This document shows positions 37,464 through 47,637 of a stretch of 64,000 nt of DNA, one piece after another. The notes under the pieces were generated by a model. The model searched no databases, had not been told where the DNA came from, and saw only the letters and a list, made by a program, of their open reading frames with translations. The stretch is from Rhizobium sp. N324 (GTDB lineage Bacteria > Pseudomonadota > Alphaproteobacteria > Rhizobiales > Rhizobiaceae). Position 1 is the first letter of the stretch. Each line of letters begins with the position of its first letter. A program made the position numbers and the translations under genes. The stretch spans positions 4,128,501-4,192,500 of the forward strand of contig NZ_CP013630.1 in assembly GCF_001664485.1 (NCBI RefSeq), in the 5' to 3' direction.

Positions 37464-37481
37464 TGTCGCAACTCTGCGACA
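37464..37481. promoter_or_regulatory. 7-bp inverted repeat before the aldehyde dehydrogenase gene
   Basis: TGTCGCA-ACTC-TGCGACA is a perfect dyad, 104 bp upstream of the dehydrogenase start. A Fis-type HTH of an AcoR-like protein, encoded just upstream, would bind such a site; that link is inferred. Confidence 0.6.
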
Positions 37482-37585
37482 CTGTGCACTGCGGTATGGA
37501 AGAGCTGCCCTGTTCCCTTCGCCAAAACACGCACATTTTCCTCCCACTGGTTCGCTTGGAACCTGGATCATCACGGGAGGATGAC

Positions 37586-39094
37586 ATGCTTCATCAGAAA
37601 ATCGTCGAGTCGCCGTTCAAGCTGAAATACGGCAACTATATCGGCGGCGAATGGCGCGAGCCGGTCGGCGGAAAATACTTCGAAAACCTGACACCCGTTA
37701 CCGGCGGCAAGCTCTGCGACATTCCCCGCTCCGATGAAAAGGACATCAATCTGGCGCTCGACGCCGCCCATGCGGCCAAGGAAAAATGGGGCCGCACCTC
37801 CGCTGCCGAGCGCTCCAATATCCTCATGAAGATCGCCCAGCGGATGGAGGACAAGCTGGAATTGCTCGCCCAGGCCGAGACCTGGGACAATGGCAAGCCG
37901 ATCCGCGAGACCATGGCGGCCGACATTCCGCTGGCCATCGACCACTTCCGCTACTTCGCTTCCTGCATCCGCGCCCAGGAAGGCTCGATCGGTGAGATCG
38001 ACCACGATACCGTCGCCTATCACTTCCACGAGCCGCTGGGCGTCGTCGGCCAGATCATTCCGTGGAATTTCCCGATCCTGATGGCCACCTGGAAACTCGC
38101 TCCGGCGCTTGCCGCCGGCAACTGCGTGGTGCTGAAGCCTGCCGAGCAGACACCGGCCTCGATCCTGCTCTGGGCCGAACTGGTCGGCGATCTGCTGCCG
38201 CCCGGCGTGCTCAACATCGTCAACGGTTTCGGCATCGAGGCCGGCAAGCCGCTGGCGACCAGCTCCCGCATCGCCAAGATCGCCTTCACCGGCGAGACGA
38301 CGACCGGCCGGCTCATCATGCAATATGCCAGCCAGAACCTCATCCCGGTGACGCTGGAGCTCGGCGGCAAATCGCCGAACATCTTCTTCGCCGATGTGAT
38401 GGCCGAGGATGACGACTTCCTCGACAAGGCGCTCGAAGGCTTTGCGATGTTTGCCCTCAACCAGGGCGAAGTCTGCACCTGCCCGAGCCGCGCCCTCGTC
38501 CAGGAATCGATCTATGACCGCTTCATGGAAAGGGCCGTCAAGCGCGTCGAGGCGATCAAGCAGGGCAATCCGCTCGACAGCGCGACGATGATCGGCGCCC
38601 AGGCCTCGACCGAGCAGCTGGAAAAGATCCTCGCCTATCTCGACATCGGCAAGCAGGAAGGCGCCGAGGTGCTGGCCGGCGGCACGCGCAACGATCTCGG
38701 CGGCGACTTGGCGAACGGCTATTACGTCAAGCCGACGATCTTCAAGGGCCACAACAAGATGCGTGTGTTCCAGGAGGAAATCTTCGGGCCGGTGGTCTCG
38801 GTCACAACCTTCAAGACCGAGAAGGAAGCGCTCGAAATCGCCAATGACACGCTCTACGGTCTCGGCGCCGGCGTCTGGAGCCGTGACGCCAATCGCTGCT
38901 ACCGTTTCGGCCGCGAGATCCAGGCCGGCCGCGTCTGGACCAACTGCTACCACGCCTACCCCGCCCATGCCGCCTTTGGCGGCTACAAACAGTCGGGCAT
39001 CGGCCGCGAAACCCACAAGATGATGCTCGAACACTACCAGCAGACCAAGAATATGCTGGTGAGCTACAGCCCGAAGGCGCTCGGTTTCTTCTGA
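37586..39094 (+). CDS. NAD-dependent aldehyde dehydrogenase (acetaldehyde type)
   Basis: A 502-residue aldehyde dehydrogenase of the AldB/ExaC group, which oxidises acetaldehyde and related short aldehydes. Motifs: [15 protein letters not shown] with catalytic Glu, and catalytic Cys in [14 protein letters not shown]-binding [20 protein letters not shown]-terminal [12 protein letters not shown] is characteristic of this subgroup. Start at 37586 behind GGGAGG. Upstream is an AcoR-like regulator and downstream a DUF779 gene, an arrangement found with acetaldehyde/ethanol metabolism. Confidence 0.9.
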   Translation: MLHQKIVESPFKLKYGNYIGGEWREPVGGKYFENLTPVTGGKLCDIPRSDEKDINLALDAAHAAKEKWGRTSAAERSNILMKIAQRMEDKLELLAQAETWDNGKPIRETMAADIPLAIDHFRYFASCIRAQEGSIGEIDHDTVAYHFHEPLGVVGQIIPWNFPILMATWKLAPALAAGNCVVLKPAEQTPASILLWAELVGDLLPPGVLNIVNGFGIEAGKPLATSSRIAKIAFTGETTTGRLIMQYASQNLIPVTLELGGKSPNIFFADVMAEDDDFLDKALEGFAMFALNQGEVCTCPSRALVQESIYDRFMERAVKRVEAIKQGNPLDSATMIGAQASTEQLEKILAYLDIGKQEGAEVLAGGTRNDLGGDLANGYYVKPTIFKGHNKMRVFQEEIFGPVVSVTTFKTEKEALEIANDTLYGLGAGVWSRDANRCYRFGREIQAGRVWTNCYHAYPAHAAFGGYKQSGIGRETHKMMLEHYQQTKNMLVSYSPKALGFF

Positions 39095-39124
39095 GATGCT
39101 TGGTGCGGCGGGAGGGGGCAAAAA

Positions 39125-39278
39125 CCCCTCCCCAACCCCTCCCCACAAGGGGGAGGGGCTTAACATGCGGCGCTCGTCGTATTCATTCTTGAGCGCAGCA
39201 TATGCATCCGGCTTGTTGTTTTGCGAGCGGGTGCCACGGCTTAGCCCCTCCCCCTTGTGGGGAGGGGTTGGGGAGGGG
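39125..39278. repeat. Inverted pair of GC-rich repeats between the dehydrogenase and DUF779 genes
   Basis: The segment 39125-39160, CCCCTCCCCAACCCC and so on, is nearly a perfect reverse complement of 39243-39278. Arms of about 36 bp are 82 nt apart. Each arm also has a shorter inner hairpin (CTCCCC/GGGGAG). It lies between two genes of one functional unit. Confidence 0.7.
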
Positions 39279-39312
39279 ACTTTCTTCCTCCCAAAACCCT
39301 GGAGGAAGACCG

Positions 39313-39708
39313 ATGGAAGCCACCGTCAACGGCGAACCGCGTGTGCTCGCAACCGATGCGGCCCTCGACCTGATCGCCGAGATCAAGCGCGATCATCCCG
39401 ATATCCTCTTCCACCAGTCCGGCGGCTGCTGCGACGGATCCTCGCCGATGTGTTATCCGGCTAACGAATTCATGATCGGCGACAGCGATGTCAAACTTGG
39501 CGAGATCGGCGGCGTGCCGGTCTATATCAGCGTCAGCCAGTTCGAGGCGTGGAAGCATACGCAGCTGATCATCGATGTCGTGCCGGGCCGGGGCGGCATG
39601 TTCTCGCTGGATAATGGCCGCGAGAAGCGTTTCCTGACCCGCTCGCGTGTCTTCGGCGGCGGCGAAGCCTGCGCCGTCCCGGATGTCAGCGGCAGGCGGG
39701 TGATTTAG
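39313..39708 (+). CDS. DUF779 family protein
   Basis: A 131-residue protein of the DUF779 family, typically encoded next to aldehyde dehydrogenases. Conserved blocks are FHQSGGCCDGSSPMCYP and VVPGRGGMFSLDNGREKRFLTRSR. Three Cys in CCDGSSPMC could bind metal or take part in redox chemistry. Start at 39313 behind GGAGG. The gene follows the dehydrogenase by 218 bp of repeat DNA. Function unknown; a role in enzyme maturation has been guessed for the family. Confidence 0.8.
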   Translation: MEATVNGEPRVLATDAALDLIAEIKRDHPDILFHQSGGCCDGSSPMCYPANEFMIGDSDVKLGEIGGVPVYISVSQFEAWKHTQLIIDVVPGRGGMFSLDNGREKRFLTRSRVFGGGEACAVPDVSGRRVI

Positions 39709-39826
39709 GATAAGGATTTCGACTGCACTATCCCCGATCGCTTCTGCCCGTGCTTGCCTTGCCGTGCAACCTGGATCATCAATGCGCAACATTGTCCAAT
39801 ACCGGCACCGCCAGGAGATGATTGCC

Positions 39827-40534
39827 ATGAAAGACCGGAAAGCCGTCATCGTCACAGGCGCCGGCGGAAACCTCGGCAGCGCCGTTGTCCGCGAGCTTGC
39901 CGCTGGCGGCGCCAAACTCGTCTGCATGAACCGGTCGAGCCAGGAACTGGAAGCCTTGGCCGGCGAGCTTCCCGCCTCCGCCGAGTTTCTGTCGATTGCC
40001 GGAACGGATCTCACCGATTATGCCTCCTGCGCCGCCGCCGTCGCCAGGGCTGTCAAGCGCTTCGGCGGCGTCAGCGCCTTGGTCAACACGGTCGGCGGCT
40101 TCCAGATGGGGGCGGTCGGGCCGGATGCACCCGCGCAATGGGAGACGATGATGAATGCCAACGCCCGCACGGCGCTGACGATCAGCGCCGCGGTTCTTCC
40201 GCCAATGAAGGCCGCGGGCTACGGCCGCATCGTTCATGTCGCTGCGGCACCCGGCCTGAAGGCCGGCGCCAACCAGGCCGCTTACGCCGCCTCGAAAGCC
40301 GCCGTCATCCGGCTGACCGAGGCGATCGCCGCAGAAAACCGCGACCACCGCATTACCGCCAACTGCATTCTGCCCGGAACGATCGACACGCCCGAGAACC
40401 GCGCCGCCATGCCCAATGCGAAAACGGACGGCTGGGTTACGCCGCAATCGATCGCCCGTCTGATCGCCTTCCTGATTTCCCCGGCCGCTGCCGTTGTTAC
40501 CGGCGCAGCAATCCCGGCCACCGGACGCGAATAA
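39827..40534 (+). CDS. Short-chain dehydrogenase/reductase
   Basis: A 235-residue SDR with TGAGGNLG near residues 10-17, and the catalytic YAASKAA near residue 150. C-terminal TGAAIPATGRE closes the usual cofactor pocket. I start it at 39827, with AGGAG 9 nt upstream. The open frame runs 21 codons further up, to 39764, without a ribosome site. The gene is 119 bp after the DUF779 gene on the same strand; co-expression is possible, the substrate unknown. Confidence 0.8.
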   Translation: MKDRKAVIVTGAGGNLGSAVVRELAAGGAKLVCMNRSSQELEALAGELPASAEFLSIAGTDLTDYASCAAAVARAVKRFGGVSALVNTVGGFQMGAVGPDAPAQWETMMNANARTALTISAAVLPPMKAAGYGRIVHVAAAPGLKAGANQAAYAASKAAVIRLTEAIAAENRDHRITANCILPGTIDTPENRAAMPNAKTDGWVTPQSIARLIAFLISPAAAVVTGAAIPATGRE

Positions 40535-40676
40535 GACCGGGGCTACTGCGCTTTAGACGGTTGCATGCCGCTCGGCTTGAGGTACGATTCCTCCTATAGG
40601 ATGCGGGTAGCGGGCGGGGCGCGATGGTGTTGATGATCGCATTGCGGCGGCATTTGCCAGAAGGCGGGTGGTTTCG

Positions 40677-41810
40677 ATGACGGACGGTCCCGCATTGCGC
40701 GCCGTCGGCGCTGCCAGACTGCTGCGCGAGGAATGGTTCCTCGGCGTCAGCCTCGCCACGAGCCTGGCATTTCTTGCTTTCCAGGAGCAGCTCTTCGGAC
40801 AGCTTTCCGATCCGCTTTGGTTCACGGTCGTTTTCGGGTGGCTGTTTGCCGTCGTGCTCGGCTCCGCTCTGGCGGTCGTGCGGCACGCAGACCATCTGGC
40901 GGAGCGGCTGAAGGAGCCTTACGGCACGCTCATTCTAACGCTTGCCATCACCTCGATCGAGGTGATGGCAATATCGGCCGTCATGCTGCACGGCGAAAAC
41001 AATCCCACGCTTGCGCGCGACACGCTGTTTGCCGTCGTCATGATCATCCTGAACGGCATGGTCGGCCTGTCGCTGCTGCTCGGCGCGTGGCGGCGACCGG
41101 AACAGCAGCATAACCTGCAGGGCGCCAACGCCTATCTCGGGGTGATCGTGCCGCTGGCGACCTTGAGTCTCGTCATGCCGACATTCCTGGCAGGCCCGGA
41201 CGGACAGCATCCATCGGCACCGAGACAACTGATCCTAGGTATAATATCGGTCGGCCTTTATTCCACGTTTCTGTTTCTTCAGGCCGGCCGCCATCGAGAC
41301 TATTTCGCTGACGACAGCAACCGTCAGGAACCTCGCTGTGAACACGTCCCTCGCCACGGACCGGTCTTGCCTCACGCCATCCTGCTGGTCGCCTATATGG
41401 CTCCCGTCGTCTTTCTGGTCGAACAGCTTGCGCGGCCGATCGATTACATTATCGAAACCCTGCATGCGCCAACCGCATTTGGCGGTGTTGTCATGGCCAT
41501 CCTTGTCGCGACGCCTGAGGCAATCAGCGCCGTGCGCGCGTCTATCGCCAATAATCTTCAGCGCTCCGTCAACATCTTCCTCGGTTCGGTATTGTCGACG
41601 ATCGGCCTGACGGTGCCGGCGATGCTTGTTGTCAGCCAGCTCTACGGACACGCCGTGACACTCGGCCTGGAACACGGCGATCTGGTGATGCTCCTGCTCA
41701 CTCTTGCCGTCAGCATCATCACCTTCGCCAGCGGCCGCACGCATCTCATGCAAGGTGCGGTCCATCTGGTGCTTTTCCTAGCTTACGTGCTGCTCATTTT
41801 CCAGCAATGA
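40677..41810 (+). CDS. chaA: Calcium/proton antiporter, ChaA type
   Basis: About 377 residues with 10-11 membrane segments. The two alpha repeats of the CaCA superfamily are visible: AITSIEVMAISAVM in the first half and VATPEAISAVRASIANNLQ in the second, with the acidic residues that bind cation. SVNIFLGSVLSTIGLTVPAML is also typical. A GTG three codons upstream (40668) is an alternative start. It would extrude Ca2+ (or Na+/K+) in exchange for protons. Confidence 0.85.
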   Translation: MTDGPALRAVGAARLLREEWFLGVSLATSLAFLAFQEQLFGQLSDPLWFTVVFGWLFAVVLGSALAVVRHADHLAERLKEPYGTLILTLAITSIEVMAISAVMLHGENNPTLARDTLFAVVMIILNGMVGLSLLLGAWRRPEQQHNLQGANAYLGVIVPLATLSLVMPTFLAGPDGQHPSAPRQLILGIISVGLYSTFLFLQAGRHRDYFADDSNRQEPRCEHVPRHGPVLPHAILLVAYMAPVVFLVEQLARPIDYIIETLHAPTAFGGVVMAILVATPEAISAVRASIANNLQRSVNIFLGSVLSTIGLTVPAMLVVSQLYGHAVTLGLEHGDLVMLLLTLAVSIITFASGRTHLMQGAVHLVLFLAYVLLIFQQ

Positions 41811-41940
41811 CCTCCGACCGCGCGAGCACTACAAAGTAAAGAGTTCCACCCTCCGCCTGTCTTCCGCTATGTTGACAGCAACGATGGCACCACTTGCAAG
41901 CGTCGCGGCGCTTGCAATTTGACGTGATGGAGACCAGATC

Positions 41941-42705
41941 TTGGGCTCACTGTTGATTGGCGGATTAGTCTTTGTTTTTCTGTCGGCGGCCACATCGATA
42001 GGGTTGCTGGTGCGTGGCCGCTTGCCGGATCACCACCTCAATGCCGAATCCAAAGATGCGATCCGGCTGGCGACCGCGGTGGTGGGAACGCTGTCTGCCC
42101 TGGCGCTCGGCCTGCTGATCGCATCCGCCAAATCGAGCTACGACAATGCCGAAGTGGAGATGAGAACGGCTGCGGCACGGGTTCTCCTGCTTGATCGCGT
42201 CATGGCGCAATACGGGCCGGAAACGGACAAGGCGCGGCAATTGCTGCGTGAATTGATCGCGAAACGGCTGAGCCGCGGCTGGTCCGCCGAGACCACCGAC
42301 AATACCTCCGGCAAGGCGCTGGGGGAGTATCAGGATATCGAGGCGGTTCAGGGCGATCTTCGATCCCTCTCGCCGAGGGACGCCGTACAGCGTTCCCTCC
42401 AGGCACGCGCGCTGGATGTCAGCGGCATGGTGGCCGAGACCCACTGGCTGCTGGTCGAATCCGGCAAAGAGGGTTTGCCCTGGGCCTTCCTCGCCGTTCT
42501 CGTCTGCTGGCTCTCGCTGCTTTTCGCGACCTTCGGGCTGCAGGCCCCGGCCAACCCGACGGTGCTGTCAATTCTGCTCGTTTGCGCCCTGTCCGTCGCC
42601 GGCGCGATCTTTCTGGTTTCGGATATGGCCAATCCCTATGTCGGGCTGATCCGTGTTTCGGATGCACCTCTGCAGTCCGCCATCGAGCGGCTCGGAAAAC
42701 CATAG
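41941..42705 (+). CDS. DUF4239-like membrane protein
   Basis: A 254-residue protein starting with a TTG at 41941 behind GGAG (no ATG available). It has one membrane segment at the N-terminus, a second at about 45-65, a soluble central region (about 70-165) that is helical and rich in charged residues, and a pair of hydrophobic segments after 175. The central SSYDNAEVEMRTAAARVLLLDRVMAQYGPETDKARQLL is like DUF4239 (bestrophin-like) proteins. Function unknown; flanked by chaA and an RND pump. Confidence 0.6.
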   Translation: MGSLLIGGLVFVFLSAATSIGLLVRGRLPDHHLNAESKDAIRLATAVVGTLSALALGLLIASAKSSYDNAEVEMRTAAARVLLLDRVMAQYGPETDKARQLLRELIAKRLSRGWSAETTDNTSGKALGEYQDIEAVQGDLRSLSPRDAVQRSLQARALDVSGMVAETHWLLVESGKEGLPWAFLAVLVCWLSLLFATFGLQAPANPTVLSILLVCALSVAGAIFLVSDMANPYVGLIRVSDAPLQSAIERLGKP

Positions 42706-42880
42706 CCATTTGTTGTCCGCGAACGCAAAATTCCGATCGAGTTCAATTGTGCACCAGCAGCTATTGCAATTTGGAGCAATGCCGCGACATAATATCGCAT
42801 GCCCGGAACTTTTCGGAGAAGGGTCGTCTCCGCCGAGGCACGCATGAAGACTGAGGCTCGTAACCATCGGGGCGGCGGCA

Positions 42881-44077
42881 ATGCGTGTGAGATTGGATCA
42901 GGGTCTGCACCTCCTAGTGGTGCTCGCCGGCATGACGATTCTCGCCGGCTGCGAGGAAAGCGGCAACACTTACGTTCCCCCTCCGCCAGCCTCGGTTCGC
43001 GTCGCCCAGCCGGTCCAGCAGCCGGTCACCCTCTATTTCGAACTCACCGGCAATACCGCGCCGCTCAATGCCGTCGATATCGAGGCGCGCGTCCAGGGCT
43101 ATATCCAATCCATTGACTATCAGGACGGCATGATGGTGAAGAAGGGCACCAAGCTTTTCAGCATCGAGCGCGATACCTACCAGGCGCAACTGGATCAAGC
43201 GAAAGCATCGCTTGCCTCGCAGCAGGCCTCGCAGGTCGGCGCAAAGCAGGAATATGACCGGCAGCTCAATCTGATGAAGCAAGAGGTCACCACCCAGACC
43301 GCGGTCGACAGCGCCAAGGCAACCCTCGACGAGGCGAATGCCGCCATCCTCAACGCACAGGCCAATGTCGAACTCGCGACGATCAACCTCGGCTATACCG
43401 AGGTGCTCGCTCCTTTCGACGGCATCGTCACCGATCACCTCGTCGATATCGGCACGCTGGTCGGCGTGTCCGGCCCTACCAAACTCGCCGGCATCGTCCA
43501 GACCGATCCGCTGTATGCCTATTTCAACGTCAGCGAAACGCAGGTGCTGATGATCAAGGAAACCCTCGCAAAACAGGGACATACCTTCAGGCAGACGGAC
43601 CTGCCGAGCATACCGGCGGAGATCGGTTTGCAGACGGAAGAAGGTTACCCGCACAAGGGGCACCTCGATTACGTATCGCCTCAGCTCGACGCCTCCACGG
43701 GCACGCTCCAGGTCCGTGCTCTGTTCGACAACAAGGATCACGCCATGCTGCCCGGCCTCTTCGTGCGCGTTCGGGTGCCGGTCGGCCATAACGACAAGGC
43801 TCTGCTGGTGCGCGACGATACGATCGGAACCAACCAGCTCGGCAGCTACGTGCTCGTTCTCGGCAAGGACGACGTCGTCGAGCAGAAGCAGGTCAAGACC
43901 GGCCAGCGGGAAGGTGCGCTCCGGGTCATTCAATCCGGCCTCGACCCGGCCGACTGGGTGGTGACTCAAGGGATCCAGCAGGCCATTCCCGGCAGCAAGG
44001 TCAAGCCCGACAAGATCGAAATGAACCCGACGGCCAATGCCGCCGGCGATGCCAAGGCCAATACCACCACGCAATGA
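42881..44077 (+). CDS. RND efflux periplasmic adaptor (lipoprotein)
   Basis: A 398-residue membrane-fusion protein. A lipobox LAGC sets the lipidated Cys at residue 24. Order of parts: beta-barrel start, the lipoyl-like half VDIEARVQGYIQSIDYQDG, a helical hairpin (about 100-160, AKASLASQQASQVGAKQEY), the second lipoyl half GYTEVLAPFDGIVTDHLVD, and the beta barrel to about 360. It partners the RND transporter encoded 40 bp downstream. No outer-membrane channel gene is present in the operon. The regulator is not evident. Confidence 0.9.
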   Translation: MRVRLDQGLHLLVVLAGMTILAGCEESGNTYVPPPPASVRVAQPVQQPVTLYFELTGNTAPLNAVDIEARVQGYIQSIDYQDGMMVKKGTKLFSIERDTYQAQLDQAKASLASQQASQVGAKQEYDRQLNLMKQEVTTQTAVDSAKATLDEANAAILNAQANVELATINLGYTEVLAPFDGIVTDHLVDIGTLVGVSGPTKLAGIVQTDPLYAYFNVSETQVLMIKETLAKQGHTFRQTDLPSIPAEIGLQTEEGYPHKGHLDYVSPQLDASTGTLQVRALFDNKDHAMLPGLFVRVRVPVGHNDKALLVRDDTIGTNQLGSYVLVLGKDDVVEQKQVKTGQREGALRVIQSGLDPADWVVTQGIQQAIPGSKVKPDKIEMNPTANAAGDAKANTTTQ

Positions 44078-44117
44078 ATTCGCCACCACGCTTCCTCCGA
44101 ACGTCTGAGGCAACAGC

Positions 44118-47100
44118 ATGATCTCGCGTTTCTTCATCGAGCGACCGGTACTTGCCAACGTCCTGGCATTGGTTTTCGTGCTGGTCGGCGCGGTCGCCCT
44201 GTTCCAGCTGCCTGTGGCGCAATATCCAAATGTCGTCCCGCCGACGGTGCAGGTGACGACGCGCTTCCCCGGCGCCAGCGCCCAGACCCTCGTCGACACC
44301 GTCGCGCTGCCGATCGAGCAGCAGGTCAACGGCGTGCAGGACATGCTCTACATGCAGTCGACCAGCGCCAGCGACGGCACCTATTCGCTGATCGTGACCT
44401 TTGCCATCGGAACGGATCCGGATCAGGCCCAGGTTCTGGTGCAGAACCGCGTCGCTATTGCAATGTCGTCGCTTCCCGAAGCGGTGCAGCTTCAGGGCGT
44501 GACGACGCAGAAGAAATCGACGGCGATCCTCGGCTTCGTCAGCCTGACCTCGCCCGACAGCCGCTATGACAGCCTGTTCCTGTCGAACTACGCCGTCATC
44601 AATCTGCAGAACGAACTCGCTCGTCTGCCTGGCGTCGGCAACGTGACGGTGTTCGGCGCCGGCCAATATGCCATGCGGATCTGGATGGATCCGAACCTGC
44701 TGCAGGCTCGCGGCCTGACGCCGCAGGATGTGGTCAATGTCGTGCAGCAGCAAAGCCAGGAGGTCACCGCCGGCCAGATCGGCATTCCGCCGGTGCCGCA
44801 AGGGCAGGTCTTTCAATACACGCTGAACGTCAATGGCCGGCTGAACGAGGCCGCCGACTACGAGAACATCATCGTCAAGGTCGAAAGCGGACAGGGCGGC
44901 CGCATCACGCGCGTCCGCGATATCGGCCGCGTCGAACTCGGCGCCCAGACCTACAGCCAATCCTTCACGCAGAACGGCCGGCCGGCGGCCGGCATCGGTA
45001 TTTTCCAGCTGCCGGAGGCAAACGCCATTGCCGTGGCGCAGGCGGTGGATGCGAAGATGGAGGAGCTCTCCAAGAGTTTTCCGCCGGGCCTTGAATACCA
45101 CGTGCCGTTCGACACGACGAAATTCGTCAAGGCCTCCATCGACGAGGTTTACGTCACCCTGATCGAGGCTGGTGTGCTCGTTCTCATCGTCATTCTGGTT
45201 TTCCTGCAGGATTGGCGGGCAATGCTGGTGCCGGCGACCACCGTCCCCGTCACCATCATCGGCGCCTTCGCGGCCATGGCGGCCTTAGGCTTCACCGTCA
45301 ACCTGTCGACGCTGTTTGCCATCGTTCTCGCCATTGGTATCGTCGTCGATGATGCCATCGTCATCGTCGAAGGCGTGGCCCGGCACATCGAGGCGGGCAT
45401 GTCAGGCCGAAAGGCGGCCGAGAAAGCGATGGAGGAACTGCTTGGCCCCGTCATCGGCATCACTTTGGTGCTGATGGCCGTTTTCATTCCCGCTGCCTTC
45501 CTGCCCGGGCTGACCGGCCAGCTCTACAGGCAGTTCGCGCTTGTCATTGCCGCGACCGCGCTGATCAGCGCCATCAATGCCGTCACGCTCAAACCGACGC
45601 AATGCGCCCTCTGGCTGCGAGCGCCGGTGCCTGCCGAGAAGCGCAACGTCGTCTATCGCAGCTTCAACAGGGGCTATGATTGGGGAGAACGCCATTATGC
45701 CGGACTGATCGGATCGATGACCCGCCATAGCGGCCTCATGGCCATCGCAGCGCTCGCGCTGATCGGCGTCGCCGTCTGGGGGCTGACGCGCCTGCCGACG
45801 GCATTCCTGCCGATCGAGGATCAGGGTTATGTGCTGATCAGTACCCAATTGCCCGACGGCGCCTCGAAGGAGCGCACCGATGCCGTCATGGAAGAGGTCG
45901 GCAAGATCGCCGAAGCCACGCCTGGCGTCGATCAGGTGCTGACCATCAGCGGCCTTTCCGTTCTCGACAACAATGCCAGCCTGCAGAATGCCGGCGTCGC
46001 CTATGTCGTTCTCAAGGATTGGGACGAGCGCGGCAAGCAGAAGGGCCAGGATCTGCTGTCGATCTATCAGCATCTGAACGATGCCTTGCAGCATGTGCTG
46101 AGTGCAAAAACGCTGGTGGTCGTGCCGCCGCCGATCCAGGGCGTCGGCAATGCCAACGGCTTTACCATGCAGGTCGAGCTCCGCAACGGCGTATCCGACT
46201 ATCCGCTGCTGCAATCGCTTGCCGATACGATCGTCAAGAACGGCAATGGCCAGTCATCGCTGCAGCGGCTGAGCACGCCTTTCCGCTCCAATGTGCCACA
46301 GCTTGCCGTCTCCGTCGATCGCGTCAAGGCGGAGACGCTGGGCATTACGGTGGGCCAGGTCTTCTCCGCCCTCTCCGGCTATGTCGGATCGAGCTATGTC
46401 ACCCAGTTCAACAAATTCGGCCGCACTTTCCAGGTCTATGCGCAAGCCGCATCCGATTTCCGCGTCAGCCCTGACGATATCCGCAATCTGAAGGTCAAGG
46501 CCGGCGACGGGACGATGGTGCCGCTCGGCACGGTCGTCAATGTCACCACGACGCAAGGTCCCTCGCTGATCAGCCTCTACAATCTCTATCCGACCGCGAC
46601 CATCGTCGGCGGACCGGCCGCCGGTTTCAGTTCCGGCCAATCGCTCGAGGTGATGGAGCAGATCGCTGATCATACATTGCCAATCGGAACCGGTTTCGAA
46701 TGGACGGCGCTTTCCTATCAGGAGAAGGCCGTCGGCGGGCAGATCTACTTCATCTTCGCGCTCGCCATGCTGCTCGTCTATTTCGTACTCGCCGGCCAAT
46801 ATGAAAGCTGGATCCTGCCGCTGGCGGTCATCCTAGCCGTGCCGCTCGCCCTGCTCGGCACGGTGGCGGCACTGACGGCGGCAGGTGTCGCTAACAATCT
46901 CTACACGCAGATCGGTCTTATCCTGCTGATCGCGCTCGCAGCCAAGAATGCCATTCTCATCGTCGAATATGCGCGGGAAAAACGGGCGGAGGGCATGGAA
47001 ATCCTCGACGCGGCCGTCGAGGCCGCCCGCCTGCGTTTCCGGCCGATCCTGATGACGTCCTTCGCCTTTATCCTCGGTGTCCTGCCGCTCGTGCTGGCCA

Positions 47101-47300
47101 CGGGCGCCGGCGCATCGGCCCGCAAGTCGATCGGCATATCGGTCTTCAGCGGCATGATCGCCTCGACCTGCCTCGCCATCCTCTTCGTTCCGTCCTTCTA
47201 CGTGCTGCTGCAGCGCTTCGAGGAGCACTGGAAGCGGCGCGGCGCGCCCGCAAATACGGCCGTGAGCGTGGCGGAAGTGGAGATATCGAACGTCGGGTAA
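44118..47300 (+). CDS. RND multidrug efflux transporter, HAE1 family
   Basis: A 1060-residue inner-membrane proton/drug antiporter of AcrB/MexF type with twelve membrane segments and two large periplasmic loops. N-terminal [19 protein letters not shown] and the loop [20 protein letters not shown] are typical. Proton-relay aspartates are in [14 protein letters not shown], and the second half has [20 protein letters not shown]. With the upstream adaptor it forms a two-gene efflux unit. Its length is normal and no frame defects are visible. Substrate is unknown. Confidence 0.93.
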   Translation: MISRFFIERPVLANVLALVFVLVGAVALFQLPVAQYPNVVPPTVQVTTRFPGASAQTLVDTVALPIEQQVNGVQDMLYMQSTSASDGTYSLIVTFAIGTDPDQAQVLVQNRVAIAMSSLPEAVQLQGVTTQKKSTAILGFVSLTSPDSRYDSLFLSNYAVINLQNELARLPGVGNVTVFGAGQYAMRIWMDPNLLQARGLTPQDVVNVVQQQSQEVTAGQIGIPPVPQGQVFQYTLNVNGRLNEAADYENIIVKVESGQGGRITRVRDIGRVELGAQTYSQSFTQNGRPAAGIGIFQLPEANAIAVAQAVDAKMEELSKSFPPGLEYHVPFDTTKFVKASIDEVYVTLIEAGVLVLIVILVFLQDWRAMLVPATTVPVTIIGAFAAMAALGFTVNLSTLFAIVLAIGIVVDDAIVIVEGVARHIEAGMSGRKAAEKAMEELLGPVIGITLVLMAVFIPAAFLPGLTGQLYRQFALVIAATALISAINAVTLKPTQCALWLRAPVPAEKRNVVYRSFNRGYDWGERHYAGLIGSMTRHSGLMAIAALALIGVAVWGLTRLPTAFLPIEDQGYVLISTQLPDGASKERTDAVMEEVGKIAEATPGVDQVLTISGLSVLDNNASLQNAGVAYVVLKDWDERGKQKGQDLLSIYQHLNDALQHVLSAKTLVVVPPPIQGVGNANGFTMQVELRNGVSDYPLLQSLADTIVKNGNGQSSLQRLSTPFRSNVPQLAVSVDRVKAETLGITVGQVFSALSGYVGSSYVTQFNKFGRTFQVYAQAASDFRVSPDDIRNLKVKAGDGTMVPLGTVVNVTTTQGPSLISLYNLYPTATIVGGPAAGFSSGQSLEVMEQIADHTLPIGTGFEWTALSYQEKAVGGQIYFIFALAMLLVYFVLAGQYESWILPLAVILAVPLALLGTVAALTAAGVANNLYTQIGLILLIALAAKNAILIVEYAREKRAEGMEILDAAVEAARLRFRPILMTSFAFILGVLPLVLATGAGASARKSIGISVFSGMIASTCLAILFVPSFYVLLQRFEEHWKRRGAPANTAVSVAEVEISNVG

Positions 47301-47313
47301 GCGACCGCAGCAG

Positions 47314-47637
47314 TTACTGGACGATCACCTGCACATAGACGTTGCCGCTCTTGGCGTAATAATAACCGCCGCAGCGATAATAATAGCCGCCGTAATAGGG
47401 ACCATAACGGCAGCCTGCCGGCAGCACGGCGATGGTCGTCGTCGTGCGTGTGACGACCCGCCGCGTCGTCCGGCGTGCCACGCCCGCATAAGAGAGCGGC
47501 GTCAGCGGCCTGCCGATGACGGCGCCGGCCGGCGTGGCAAAGCCGATCGACAATGGCCCGGATACCTGCTCCTCGATGTGAAAGCCGGTGAATGTCAGAA
47601 CGCCGGCCAGGCCGAGGGCGAAGAACAGTTTCGTCAT
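47314..47637 (-). CDS. Small secreted Tyr/Gly-rich protein of unknown function
   Basis: A 107-residue protein. The N-terminus TKLFFALGLAGVLTFTGFHI is a likely signal peptide, although followed by a second hydrophobic piece. The C-terminal third has Tyr- and Gly-rich repeats (CRYGPYYGGYYYRCGGYYYA) with two cysteines and ends in VYVQVIVQ. Its ATG overlaps the stop of the DUF2092 gene by four bases (ATGA), so the two are coupled. I do not recognise a function; it may associate with the envelope. Confidence 0.6.
   Translation of the reverse strand: MTKLFFALGLAGVLTFTGFHIEEQVSGPLSIGFATPAGAVIGRPLTPLSYAGVARRTTRRVVTRTTTTIAVLPAGCRYGPYYGGYYYRCGGYYYAKSGNVYVQVIVQ

Noticed and set aside
37420..37586. Sigma-54 promoter for the aldehyde dehydrogenase
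   Set aside because: I looked for GG-N10-GC elements because AcoR proteins often work with sigma-54. No site with correct spacing was found, and the regulator lacks the ATPase domain.
37571..39166. Minus-strand open frame of 531 codons opposite the aldehyde dehydrogenase
   Set aside because: The dehydrogenase is unmistakable on the plus strand. The mirror frame has no family motifs.
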